Assembly: GCF_037975245.1 (NCBI RefSeq)
Contig: NC_092569.1
Coordinates: 1,403,501-1,467,500, forward strand
From: Apostichopus japonicus
Lineage: Eukaryota; Echinodermata; Holothuroidea; Aspidochirotida; Stichopodidae
DNA: 64,000 nt
Reading direction: 5' to 3'
Shown here in pieces: positions 12,158 to 25,000 of the stretch. Position 1 is the first letter of the stretch, and the number at the start of each line of letters is the position of its first letter. The position numbers and the translations under genes are program-made. The notes beneath the pieces are model-generated. The model had not been told where the DNA came from and did not search any database. It saw nothing but the letters and a program-made list of their open reading frames with translations.

Positions 12158-15100
12158 ATTTACAGGAAACATCATCAACAACAGATGACAACAAAGATAT
12201 GAGGTATAACAACCCAACCAGGAAGGAGCTGCTGCTTGCTGCTGGTGATTGGGAGGAGTGAAACTCAGAGCTTCTCTGAGAAGAGAGGTGAAGGCTGCTG
12301 CACTGTTAGCTACTGATCTATGTAAAGGAGCTCATTTAATAGAGAAATCAAATAGCAGTGTATTGTATGTGGAGGTTGATAGGTAGAGTAAGAACTGGCA
12401 AGCACACTACACATTTGATTGCAACATTCTGGCCATGCATGATATAGTCATGGTAAATGACCCCTGTTATGTATAATATGTCATGTTTTCCCTACACAGT
12501 TAACAAATTGACATGTTGAGTTTGTAATACACAGGGAAACCAATGGTAGTGATATCGGCGCCGCCATAAAATGCTTAGAGTTCTTCAACCTGATATGTAG
12601 CTCTTCATCTCATTGCTGCGGTGTGTGTTATTCATGCACACTTTAAACACACATGTGTATCATTTGTGTTTATTTATTTGTTATATAATATGCAATTGTT
12701 TCATGAGACTTGCTTGGCCTAGCTTTGACAAACAATGTTTTCAAACTATCTAAAAGCCTAGCGAATTTGAGTTTTAACTAGGATAAGGTTGGTAAACGGC
12801 TTCTCAAGTTTATGTGTCACACACTACATGAAATCAGTTGAATGTGATTTTAGCCAAGCGAACGCTGTATAAACTCTGAGCATTAATGTAGTATTGTACT
12901 ATATATAACATCTCTGTACTATATAAGCTATTCAGCATGTTAGTGACTCATTATCTTTAGAAGGTAGATTTTTGTAGACTTGTACTTCAGTAGTCTAGTT
13001 CTCATATGGATGTCAACTTTGCAGCAATTGTTATTAGTGCCTGTAACTACAACTGCTACTATCAAACTTGCCTTTTAACATGCAATGTTGCATTGATTAT
13101 ACTGTAGGCAACAACCATTCAATTTATGTTAGGTTTTTCTACTCTGTTTTCTTGCATACTACATGTTTGTGTGTGTGTGTTTTTTTTTAATCAAACTAGA
13201 CACATTCTTAAGTACTTCCACAGTGCCACATTTTTTATCACAGTTATCAGTATTAATTTTTTTCACAGTCTCTCATTGTGTAATGTGGATATTACATGCA
13301 TTTTCACCATTTTCATTAAAAAGGGAAATGAAAGGAAGTTGAATTCAGTTAAAGCTAAGGTATGGTTTATGTTGTAACTTGTGTGTGTCATTGGTAGAGA
13401 GCATTTACATGATAAATGCTGACAAAGCTTATAAACTTGGATGAAGTCTGCCATTTAGTGTTGACGTAACAGTAAATTGTACAGTGGTTAGTTTATTAGC
13501 AAGAACAAATGTACTCCATGTGATAAGGTTTTAAATTACATAAATAATTATATACCATGATGAATCATATAACATGATTTGGAGGGGGGAAGGGGAGGGA
13601 CAAGGGGTCCAAACAATGGGATTTCAATCCCTAAAACATGCTGAAAGTGTTAAAAGTCATGTGAAGGGTGGTGGTCAACTTATACAAACAAAAATGGTCT
13701 TTTAGTTAATGCCTAAAGGGTTTCTAAGTTACTTAACTTTTTAAAGGTTCACAAAAATTATATTCCAGCATTTATAAATCAATCTCCGTATTTGTGAGGG
13801 CAAAGCCCCCTCCCCCCCCCCCAACACTGCAACATTTTTTTAAGTGCAATAACTTTTCAATGCTTTAATAGAAGGTACATGTAATTTAAATAAATTATTT
13901 TGTGGGTTGAAGGGGAGCTATAACATAGTTATTAATGTCTTTAGATACAATGTAAAGGGAAAAAGTCATAGGAGAAGTTATATTTAAATGGATAAAGTCC
14001 AACTTTTTTTCGGGGGAGGGGGGGGGGGGGTAAGGGTAAGGAAATTTTACCAAATATTATCTTTAAAAAATAATTAAACAGTATTTTTAGTTAGAAAGCT
14101 TCATTCTGTGAAAATTGAATAAATAATTTCTGTATTATTATCATGTCTCCTGTAAAAGCATTCATTGAAACTTGTGAGGCTTTGAGTCACAAGGATGGGG
14201 GGGGGGGGGTTGGGATGGTGTTTGGAAAACAATACAATGGAGGGGGGTGGGATTGGCTCAAAACTTTGTATGCCAATGAAATATTGCAATCACCCTGAGA
14301 ATATATCAACAGAGAAGTGGTGTGGAACAGAGAAAAATTCCAATCTTAGTATTTATGTACTTTTTGATATCTATATATTTTTTTTTATACTGACGAGTGA
14401 CGACAAATACAAAGAAAATTACCTTAAGGAGAAGAAGAGAAGAAGTTGTGTGGTTTAGAGAAGAGATAGATTAATGGTATTCTTAAAAGGTACAATTTAA
14501 GTTACACTACATGTATAGAGTTAATGTGGATGACAGCTTTTATGTGACTGAAATCGTTGGAAAGCATTTCATACTTTTTCAAATACAAAATGTGTAAAAG
14601 TACTTACATTTGCTTGTTCTCTTCTTATTTGTCTCTGAACTTTCTCAAATAAGGCCAGTCCAGATTGGAGTTTGCCTAGCTATATAGCAGAGAATTCTTA
14701 TTAGTTGCATCAGCCCCCCTGCCCCTTTGGACTCCATCAATCCCTCTTGCAAAGTTTGAATACAATCTCATACTGGACGTTTGGGGGAACTTGATTATAG
14801 CTCGGATTTTCATTTTAAGCAATGACAAAAGCAACAATATGATTCATGACGGAATGGTTGAGGAATTTATGGAAATTTTTATGGCGTTTGTATGTGTGTA
14901 TATGACACACTTTGGCTTGTAAAATCTATTACTGTAAAGTATTGGATGGTTGTACTGTATATCTTAGTACAAGAACGCTACTGCCTGTAAAGGAGCCGTT
15001 GGTGTATCGTATACACAGGGTAGCAAACAAGCGGCCTCCTTAACTTAAAATAAGTGTTAAAAAACACAAATACCCAAAAATTTCGGCATAACGATGTAGA

Positions 15101-16059
15101 ATTTCGACCCGAGGGAATCAATTTTAACGAAAAGGCTGAAATTTCAAAAAGGTAGAAAGTCTGACTGAAGCCAAAGTTTATGCTAAAATAATCGAAATTT
15201 TAAGAAATCTTGATATGAGATAATCCCCGATTATGAATAACCCTCGTTTCCACGAATATAAAGAGATATTCTCATAGCTGACAATGCCATATTTATCTGA
15301 AAGATAATAACTCTTCAAAATTGAAAACCATATCTCAATTTCTTTTTCCCTAACACGAGAAATCAATATTGACTGGGAGTGAGCTGTTTGTACTGGCTTT
15401 TAAAAAACTTGGGAGTGATACGCAGTATGCGGTCTATGACGTCATCATGCAATATGTTCTTCAAAAGCTTTCCGATAATAAATTTCTCGTTGATTTATCC
15501 TTTAAATGTGATATAGTTTGAATGTTTGCCCAGCTGTCAATTTTCTCGGTATTCACAATTTCTCCCAAATACAACTTTTCTTGTATACTGTAATATTCTT
15601 TTCCCCTGTCAGTAATTGAGATACCTATTATTAAGATTAAATCAGTACATTTTCAGCGGAATTTCCGTGAAGACAGATCTGCAATTGCAAAATATCACCA
15701 AATTTCATAAAGTGCTTCGAGGATGTGTTTTTTTTTTACCTAAGTATCAAGAAACTTTCTTCATGCACCGGAATAACCCTCCCATATAATGCTTACTGTA
15801 ACGTTCGGCAAGTCCTGTCATTTACAAGATTACAACGTTCCTGGTAGTGACATTGTCAACATACAGTGTCAAAAAACAACAACATAAACACATGAACGAA
15901 ATGACGCTATCCGCCCTAAAATGGGGGCAGTATATAGCAATACGGATCTGCCCTACCAATAGTATCCGAAGTATCATATAGGACTATACCCACATGGAAT
16001 ATTAGTAAGAGAGAGGGAAAAGCCTGTCTTCATGAACCAGCCAGGGAGAGAGCTTCGCT
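12158..16059. other. KLF10/11 3' flank and intergenic DNA
   Basis: The first part is probably 3' UTR. AATAAA occurs at 13889-13894 among several AT-rich candidates, none decisive. Poly-G tracts at about 14018-14029 and 14199-14209 and (GT)n near 13166-13180 are present. Short ORFs here are low-complexity shadows. No gene is recognised. Confidence 0.45.
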
Positions 16060-16079
16060 CGTATGGCAAGCCATTTTAC

Positions 16080-16600
16080 TTTTTATTCGATATTTGATGA
16101 TATCATCAAATATTTGTTGATATCAGCAAATAATTGTTGATATCATCAAATCATTTGATGATATCATCAAATCATTGCTGATATCAACAATTATTTGGTG
16201 ATATCAGCAAATAATTGTTGATATCAGCAATTCATTTGCTGATATCAGCAATTCATTTGCTGATATCACCAATTCATTTGGTGATATCACCAAATAATTG
16301 CTGATATCAATAAATAATAGCTGATATCAACAAATATTTGCTGATATCAGCAAATGAATTGGTGATATCAGCAATTGAATTGATGATATCAGCAAATCAT
16401 TTGCTGATATCAACAATTCCGACATATCACTAATTAATTAGTGATATGAGGAACCGAAATGCTGATATCATGAAATGATTTGGTGATATCATTAAAAGAT
16501 TTGCTGATATCAGCAATTGAATTGGCGATATGTTGGAATTGCTGATATCAACAATTCATTTGCTGATATCACCAATTCATTTGCTGATATCAGTAATTCA
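16080..16600. repeat. GATATC palindrome array, left arm
   Basis: Tandem, variable 19-21-bp units, each an interrupted palindrome centred on GATATC, separated by AT-rich ATTATT/ATTCATT joints. Because units are palindromic, the arm can pair with itself or with the right arm. The ORF reading DITNSFADISNS here is a repeat artefact. Confidence 0.9.
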
Positions 16601-17040
16601 AGCGTATCGAACCAACGTCTACAAAAAGGAATTAGAAACGAGCGCCATCAACAGGCATTCTTTTTGGGTCTTAAGAGCGCTGTTTGGCTGGTAGCGGGCA
16701 CAGAAAGGCGCCTGGTGCGCGGTTAATTTCAGCCTTGGTTATAGCGATCAACGGGAGGGGAAAGGGGACTAAGTTACACAGTACCACTACTGCCACTGGG
16801 AGAGGTACCGTGGCTACTCATGCACTTGTGACAGGGAGGACAAACATTGGGCAAGCACCGAGTAGGCCAGGCCTATAAACCTATGAAAAATAATATCGGG
16901 GTGGTTAAGTAGCTCAATATTAAATACCAAAATGTAAAAAGTATACCCTGGTCTGCGGGCGACAGAAACAGGCTGGGAACTGCGTCCAAAAAAAAATAGA
17001 CTGGCTCCCCGATGGTGGCTGCAACCAGTCATAACCTTCA

Positions 17041-17238
17041 ACCCCTAACAGACCGGTCAAAATGGCACGAGTAGAGGGAAGTATGATGAAGAATGTTGGT
17101 CAGGGAATTTTCGAAAATTCAGACACAGTTAATTTATTGTGTACAAATATTATAAATATAAAACTTCGATATCGTTAAAAAAAGACAAAAAATATCTTCG
17201 CCCCCACCCCCCCCCCCCCCTACTTGGCTACGTGCCTG
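17041..17238 (+). mobile_element. Family A MITE tail inside the palindrome element
   Basis: It shares 'taacagaccggtcaaaat', 'gagggaagtatgatgaagaa' and the terminal TGGCTACGTGCCTG with positions 420-670 and 57545-57700. Only the 3' part is present, which suggests insertion followed by deletion, or capture by the host element. Confidence 0.6.
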
Positions 17239-17449
17239 CGGTTAGAAATCTTTCGCTTCAGAAGCATTCTACTTCGCCCAAAATCCGACAACTTCTGTCA
17301 ATAGCGATCTGTGCTTCATGAAGTTTACCGCAATCGCCAAGGTGAAAGTAACGCTACCCGTACCCTGTTGTCTCGCCATTGTCATTTGCATGTACTGCAC
17401 AGTACACTGACATCGTGTGTGTTGCTTGTAAGACGGGCTGCCACAGTTG

Positions 17450-18055
17450 AATTACTGATATCATCGTCACGGTTGAATTACTGATATCAGCAAATGATTT
17501 GTTGATATCATCAAATGAATTGGTGATATCAACAAATGAATTGGTGATATCAACAAAAGCATGCATTAGTGATATGTACGTTTCATTTGCTGATATCATT
17601 AAATCAATTACTGATATCACCAATTGATTTGTTGATATCAGCAAATGAATAAGTGATATGTTGGAATTGTTGATATCATCAATTGATTTGCTGATATCAC
17701 CAATTATTTGATGATATCAGCAAATAATTGTTGATATCATCAAATGATTTGCTGATATCACCAATTCATTTGCTGATATCACCAAATAATTGCTGATATC
17801 TGCAAATATTTGTTGATATCAGCAATTATTTGTTGATATCAGCAATTATTTGATGATATCAACAAATGAATTGGTGATATCAGCAAATGAATTGGTGATA
17901 TCAGCAAATGAATTGCTGATATCAACAATTATTTGGTGATATCACCAAATAATTGTTGATATCAGCAATTATTTGATGATATCATCAAATGATTTGATGA
18001 TATCAACAATTATTTGCTGATATCACCAAATATTTGATGATATCATCAAATATCG
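17450..18055. repeat. GATATC palindrome array, right arm
   Basis: Same unit type as the left arm, about 27 GATATC cores in 600 bp. The outermost units repeat the left arm's outermost units in reverse complement (tgatgatatcatcaaatat next to cgaataaaaag). Confidence 0.9.
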
Positions 18056-18083
18056 AATAAAAAGTAAAACGGCTTGCCATACG

Positions 18084-18960
18084 CTCGCTTTAGGGGCCAC
18101 TTTTAATCCGTACCCGCTCCTGAGTCCCATACCGTATTAATCATCACCGTTGTGGAGAGTGATTCAAGCAAAGCTTAATGAATGAAGACGTTTATGGTTA
18201 TGAAAACGCTATATGATACCACTAAATAGTCTCATAGTGTTCTACTTCTATAGGCCTAAAGGTCAAGAAATTTTGCGAATTGATTTCTTGCCGGATATTG
18301 AAAACTGAATATATACAAATATATCACCAATGACTGACTGTTTAAGTACCGTATTTATAGATACACGCCTAATCAACGCACATGCGCTTCCCGATTCATC
18401 AGTTCTTTGATGTTGCAATTTGGGCTTACGGATGGAGGGGGAGGGGGGATGCCACCACATCCATCAACAGTCGGGTATTTTTATATGAAAATGAAGGCAT
18501 CCATGTCTCTGCCTGAATCAGTTGTTGATTTAGGATTTTTCCTAATCGACACATATATCCTTTCCCTTGCGAGTGTGTTGTTGCACCTCCCTGGGTGACT
18601 TCCATAGCTATAAATATTCTTTTCAAGTTGATGATGTAAACGCTGAGTAGGTTTTGTAGGTATGACACTACAATAAGTGTTATATTTTGGAACATGCAAC
18701 TCACGTACGACTCTCCACGTCTGCTGACAACATGATGAACTCAGGTGACTTGGAAAAACCAAGATAGCCAAGAGAAATGCTCTTTTTTTGTGGTCTTTTC
18801 AGGCGATTCCTTTTGTCGACCCTTCCCTCTCCCACCCGTCCCCGAACTCCTAGACAGTAGACACTCGCTTTGGTTCTCAGGGAGAACGACCAATCACCCA
18901 TAGCTTTTCTTCCTTTTGTTCACAAGATAAATGTACTGACTTTCAGAAATCTTACGTGAA
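18084..18960. other. Intergenic DNA upstream of DEK
   Basis: No gene is recognised. Overlapping short minus-strand ORFs at 18426-18771 lack splice support. A CCAAT box (18888-18892) may belong to the DEK promoter. Confidence 0.4.
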
Positions 18961-19015
18961 TGCTGATTGGTTCGTATTCCCGCGTACCTTGGAAAACAAC
19001 AATTTCGCCACAGTA
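18961..19015 (+). promoter_or_regulatory. Putative DEK core promoter with inverted CCAAT and E2F-like site
   Basis: ATTGG at 18966-18970 is followed by ATTCCCGC (18976-18983), one base from the E2F consensus TTTCCCGC, all within 50 bp of the inferred start codon. TATA-less. Vertebrate DEK is a known E2F target, so the site is plausible, but a single 8-mer is weak evidence. Confidence 0.4.
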
Positions 19016-19048
19016 ATGGAGACTACAGAAACCCCCGTCCAGAACGAG
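19016..19048 (+). CDS. DEK: DEK coding exon 1
   Basis: ATG at 19016 gives METTETPVQNE. The donor is GAG then GTTTGC, a weak match, but phase 0 agrees with exon 2 and the promoter motifs lie just upstream. Alternative: translation starts within or before exon 2. Confidence 0.5.
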
Positions 19049-22000
19049 GTTTGCTATTATTCTTATCTTGAAACAGTTGTCGATTCGTGACATTTGATTG
19101 TTCAGATATGAAAACACTGATTTTGTGTTAAAAAATGTGTTCATAGTCAAATAAACGCGAAATATCCGCACACGTGGATGAGGAATTAATAGTGACTCGA
19201 AAGCGATTACTTCATCATGTTAGGCTGAATATACATGTACTACACTTTGCACGTACGTCGGTAACATTAGGCCTCTTTTGGCCCGTGTTTTATTATAGCT
19301 ACAACCGGTATTATAGTGTTATTAGGCTATACAACTGCGACTCGCACAATAAGTTAATGTACACAATACATTGTGAGTCTACGTTTGTATATAATTACGA
19401 GTTTGTATTGTTAGCTTCCATATGTGGGCAATTTTATGTCTATTCATGTGATTAAATATAGCCTAACACAATATCTTAACCAACTTGCAAACTAGAAATT
19501 AAATAGCCTAGTTAGTAATAGTATAGTGGTTCTGCCAGGCCTAGCCTTAGTTGGCATAGTAAACTTGAAAGTTTCAGGTTTAGCTGGCTCGGCTATATGA
19601 GGTTGAGAAATTCCCACTATTACTCTATCCAGTTTTTGTGTATAAGACACCAAAGAAAGTTCACTAAACCCAAGGCTGCAACTATTGTTCGAGTTGGAAT
19701 TTTAGCATCTAGGCTATAGCCAAACATTATGGTAGGCCTAAATTGGTTCGACTTTCTTATAATCAGAACAGTTCGGTCATACTAATTAGCCATGAAAAAT
19801 ATGTATGCACGATGGTTCCAGTCAGTTTTAAACGTGTTTCCAGATACACTCTGATTACAACCATTGTATTTGATGGTATTTTAAACTTGTTGTCTTGAGT
19901 TGTCGTGAAATGGGCCTGTTGACGCTGATTAGTACAACCCCAACAGTTGTATGATCTACCTTCCAATGTTAGCCTCAGCCATAATATTGTGCCTCTGGCA
20001 TGGACTGACTTAACATTTGCAAAAAGCATACACTGAATGTGATCCTGATGCTAGGCTACCTGTATTTTGTAGCAAAAGCAGCATTCATTGACAAGTTAAG
20101 TTGTTTGTTTGAAGTCAAGAGTCCAACGCAAGAAAGGCCCTACTTCAGGCAAGCATTGTCAGTCCCCTAAGGAATGTGTCCAAGTGGTGAATAAGCTTTG
20201 CAATGCCTTAGAGATTTTACGTGAGAGCCATGAGGTAATGAAGGTGTGGGCTGCTCATCGCTTCTGCAATTTTTCCAATGTCACTACTAGATTGGGCTGA
20301 TTTTTATAAGTCACATGAGATCGTGTGAAATGTTGTATTTTTGTTGTAATTTTACATTACTATGCAGGATTGCAGAGGTGTACTGTCCTATGTATACATG
20401 CTAAAATAATACATTTGCAACAGGTACAGTACCAGGAATGTAGAGTGATGGAAAACCACAAGTGCAGTAATCATAATGGAGTGTTTAGGTAACTTGCAAA
20501 AGATTTAAAATGCAGAATAGAACTTGTAAAGCATTTTGGAGGGAAGAGAAAGCCAGAATTCCTAAACCATACTGATCAGTTGGTACTTAGTAATTGTTCT
20601 ACTGTTTTAGAACATGTCATATTGGGGTCTTTAAAACAAGAAACTCTCAACAGTAACTTGTATTGATGTGATTGGTTTGACAGGAAATATCAGAGAAGAC
20701 AACTCCAGTGAAGGAAGTAAAACAAAATGGACAAGATGGGGAATCAACGGCAGAGAGTTCTGGTCCAACAGAGGAAAATGTAGAAAAGAAAGAGGAGATA
20801 GAAGAGGCGGTCGATAACCACCAAGAAGAAGAGGAAAGGAAGGGCGAAGACGAGGCAGACAAAGATGAGAAAACAAAAGAGAAGACGGAGAAAGCTGGAG
20901 ATGATGAATCAGATGAATTGAGCAGTGATGATGAACCGCAGAGTAAGTCACAGTCACGGTAGTCACCAAAGTTGTTACAAAATCAAACTTGTCTACATAG
21001 ATCTTCATATGGTACAACAAGCCACATCCATCTTCAAGTTAACTCAATCAAGTTGGTATTTGCTGCACACGTGATGATAAATGTCAGGGTCAATAAATAC
21101 ACAACTTTTGACTTCAGGTTATTATTTCTGACATTCAATTCTCCGACCAACTTGATAGAAAATCGAGGGATAAAAATTCAAATCACAACCATTACAAAGG
21201 AAAGTATGACTGTATGTTAAGTCAGTAGATATTCCAAAACCTATAAAAAAAAAACAGACATATATATATGTGTAATGAGATCCGGCCTGCTACCATTAAA
21301 GCTCTATTTTGGGGTGCACCTTTGAGTCCTTTTGACCAAAGTCATGTAGTTTTCACACATTTGTATCACTCCTCACTCCCCCCCCCCCATCCCCACACAC
21401 ACACTAGGGCTGTAACGGTTAAACGGTTAACCGACCGAACGGCCGGATAACCGTCCGCCGTACATCGTATAAGTTTAACCGTTTTTGTAATGCCAATTAC
21501 GCAGTCGCAACGGCGCGTCTTCACATCACTTTGTTCCCGAAATAGACCGCAACATTTGCTTGCCGAAAATCACGTAACAATTGCAAACTTTATCACACAT
21601 CCATACAAAAGATTTTTAAGATTGGCGGTACGATTGAAGGGATTACCAAGCGGTATGCGACCCGTGAAGCGCCTATTGTTACCCCGTTCGACAACGTGGC
21701 GAGTCTGCATCTAATCCTTTCAAATTTAGATTGTATTTAAGCAGTAAACGTTTTCTTTATTATGATGTAATTTCAGTTCAGTGTTCCCTCTAAGGTGCGG
21801 GATTGCATTCAACAGACTCAGTAATCCCACAAAGAAAACATTTGTCTACTGGAAATCCCCGCATCGTTTTCTTGCATTCGCGATAAGTTTATACTCAATG
21901 CACAACGCTTGACTGTAAAAAAAACTCTGCAAATCAGTAGAGAAATAACCAATTGTGTACGAAAAGTAAGTTGGTGCACCTTTCAAATTTTACGAAAGGT

Positions 22001-25000
22001 CGAGCAAAAAAACTTTAGAAAAATTCACGCGAAACTGGCATATCGTGCTAAATGGAAGTAATGTCATGTAATCAAGGCTCTAGTACACCCAATTATGAAT
22101 AAAACGTAAGAACACATCTGGTGTTGAGCGGCGAAAAAGTATTTTCTAGAATTTCCAAAATTACGGAGAAAATAATATCCTACCATAGTTTAGTGTATAG
22201 CAAATAGCCTAACCACCTCGTCGGTTACGGATCTCACGTAACTACAAAAACACAACTAATTGTATATTGCGAAGTTTACGTTTTCTACAATAACATGGAA
22301 ACAATATTAAGCATTTAGTTAATCATGCCAAGTGGCCTTAAACATGTGATTACAAGGTTTACTTCCATGTATCATGTGGAATAGATTGTCTTGGTCATGC
22401 GGAGGAGTCAGTTGCCTGTTTTACTTACCTAGCTGTTACGGGGATCATATTTTACCTACTTTTCTTAAACGCAGTAAGATAATAATTCTCATAACTTAAC
22501 CGAACCTTTACTGACTGACCTTATTAATTCTAGACCATGAAAAGTTCCTTGGCAACATGCCAAAAAATTGTTAACAACAGGTGTTAGACAGGGGAGGAGC
22601 TCACAGTTGTTTGGCAAGGTACCTTGGAAAATGTAGCCTACCGTAGTTGTAGTATAGTGCAAGCTATTGTTAGGCAGTCTAGGAATGGGGCTTTGCCGAA
22701 CGTTGTTTCATAAAATCGCATGTTTTTTAAGTTTAACTTTTTAATGATTATAAGACAGATAGATCTCTTTTCATTTTATAACAAAATATGGCTACTCTAA
22801 CTTGTCATTTCAAAATTTTCATCAGTTTCGTGACAATTTAAATTAAAAAAGTTGTCAGTATTTTGCATCCACAGCTGCGAATATTTTATCGCCAGACGCG
22901 CCAAATTTTCCGGGGCGTTAACCCCTGGACCCCCACAAGGGGTTCCACCACATGACCCCACCGGTGGCCTACCCCACGCAATTATGCTACGCGTGCTAAT
23001 TGTGTTTGCTGCACGAACTCCGGCGGGAAATCGACAGGGTGTTCGCGGGAAATTTTACAATGTTTTCCACACTTCCCCCCTACCCTCTGCCTACCCCGCC
23101 ACAATGCACAAATTCAATATATCTGTGACCCATTGTTGTACTTGTAATTGCGTAGGCCTAGCCCTACTACCGTACACTTCTGTAGCAATCGCTTCCTAAC
23201 AACCGACTTTCCTGACCTTGGCCTAGCTGGTGAAAGCCTTGTAGTCTAACACTCCATATGATCGCGAACTTGCCAATGCCAATATTAAGTAGGCCTAGTA
23301 ATATTAGGCTTAAGGCCCGGTCACACTACAGCGATATTTTATCGAAATACGGTCCGATTTTTCCGATTTTAGGCCGAAGAGTGAGGTTTGTGGTAGTGAA
23401 TGTAATGAATGCAGTAGAATATTCGAATACCTACTTCAAATCTGAGGGGTTCTAGAACTGACTACATTCTGAAGTGACGTCACATCGAAAAACGATAAAA
23501 ATCGGAAGAGAAATCGGATAGCTAACCGATAAAAGGAAACGGAGTCAATATCAAAAGTTAGGAGAGGTCTATTCCACATCGGAATGGCTCAACAGATAGC
23601 AAATCAGGTCCTTTATCACTGTGGCTAGAAGACCCGAACGAAAAACTGTCTGTTTCGATTCCTCTGGGAAAATCGGATAGTATTCCGATAAAATATCGGT
23701 ATAGTGTGACCGGGCCTTTATAACTGCCATACAATGCCTGCGCTATTACAGTAGGGGCTACGCAATTAACGAAGAAATATTTGCTTCAAATATCTCTGTA
23801 ACAGTTACCGATGAACTGAAAGAGAAACAAAAATCTGTTTAAAACTTCATGAAAACGAGCGATTCGTCTTTTTCAATGCAACGATCGTCAAAACTAAGCA
23901 AATACAACCAAATTCTTGACATACGCGTTACGAAAAAACGATACTTGCAGCGCTATTTTGAGAATGTACTTCCGCACAAAAGTGGTGGCGCTCTTTCGGA
24001 ATTATAATCTGAGCTATATAACTCTGATTTTCGGCTCTTATTTTGAGCCAACAACACGGGTTACGTTTAAACGTTAACCGTTCGGTTAATAGAAACGGTT
24101 AACCGGTTAGTGAATTAACCGGAATGACACAGCCCTAACACACACACCTCCTTACCTCTCCCCTCCTGTCAGTCAAGACAGTCAGGAGCAGTTTAATATA
24201 AAAAAACAGAAACTATCGCATCATGCAAATTTATTGTGGTTCATTATTTAATTTACAAGTCAGAGGTTGAGTCTAAAACTCCATCTGGATCTGTATTTTT
24301 ATACTTGCAGAGGGTTCGTTAGATGGCCCAGTTGAAATCATGACGGGGAAACGGGAAAGGAAAAAAGTTGAGAGGTTATCCATGCAGTCCCCGCCAGAGA
24401 AAGAAAAAGAAAAGTTTGAAATCAAAGAGGGCAGAGGAATTAAGCTTGGAGATTGTCCGATGGGTAAGTTTTCCAATAATGATCAATATCTGGGACAAAA
24501 AGCTGCTACATATGCTTTGGCATTTATCCAACAACTTGTCCATTAAATGCTTTTCTTTATGATATTGTCCATGTTGTGTTTGAGTGTGATTATTTTAGAT
24601 CTTTAGCTTTCCAAACGAGCCAAGGTTGATAAGTCTAATGCTTGCATCATTTCAAAGTTTCTTGAAATGTTTCAACGCATCAGAATATGTTCCTCAATAA
24701 TTGTTTTGTTTTTAGAAATTTTAGAATAAATCGATGCAATTGCAGTATTGTACATAATATAGAATTGCAGGCCTTGAAATTCAGGCTATTTACTCTATAA
24801 ATGCATGTGAATTTCATTGTTTACCAGTCGATTAACAAACAACACTGGCATTTTTCTGCCAGCATGATGCACAAGTTGCTTTTGAATTAACTCAACCGAA
24901 GAAATGCCAGTGCGAATTAAATTTGAGCAGATATGTTTCTAATTTTTTCTTAAATTTTGAAATTGTAGGCCTGAGTATTGTATGTAATAACTTTATCAGG

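Larger units (their letters stand above)
16060..18083. mobile_element. Inverted-repeat element with arms made of GATATC-palindrome arrays
   Basis: The two ends are inverted copies. The left reads CGTATGGCAAGCC, then 'ttttactttttattcgatat' and 'ttgatgatatcatcaaat'; the right end (18030-18083) is its near-exact reverse complement. Inside each end sits an array of about 20-bp units of the form TTGNTGATATCANCAA: roughly 22 perfect GATATC cores at 16090-16590 and 27 at 17455-18050. The middle (about 16610-17440) is non-repetitive apart from a family A tail at 17041-17238. No transposase is seen. The layout fits a foldback-type or MITE-like element. Target-site duplication is unresolved (TCGCT occurs beside both ends, offset by one base). 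Confidence 0.8.

Noticed and set aside
16090..18050. CRISPR array, suggested by regularly spaced direct repeats
   Set aside because: Units are about 20 bp with no unique 25-40-bp spacers, and the DNA is eukaryotic; they are palindromic tandem repeats.
20631..21020. 129-codon minus-strand ORF rich in Leu/Pro/Ser
   Set aside because: It is antisense to the acidic DEK exon 2, whose GAA/GAG codons give open antisense frames.
23312..23718. piggyBac/Kolobok assignment based on TTAA at the left edge
   Set aside because: The right edge reads TTTATAA, so the TTAA duplication is not supported; superfamily left open.
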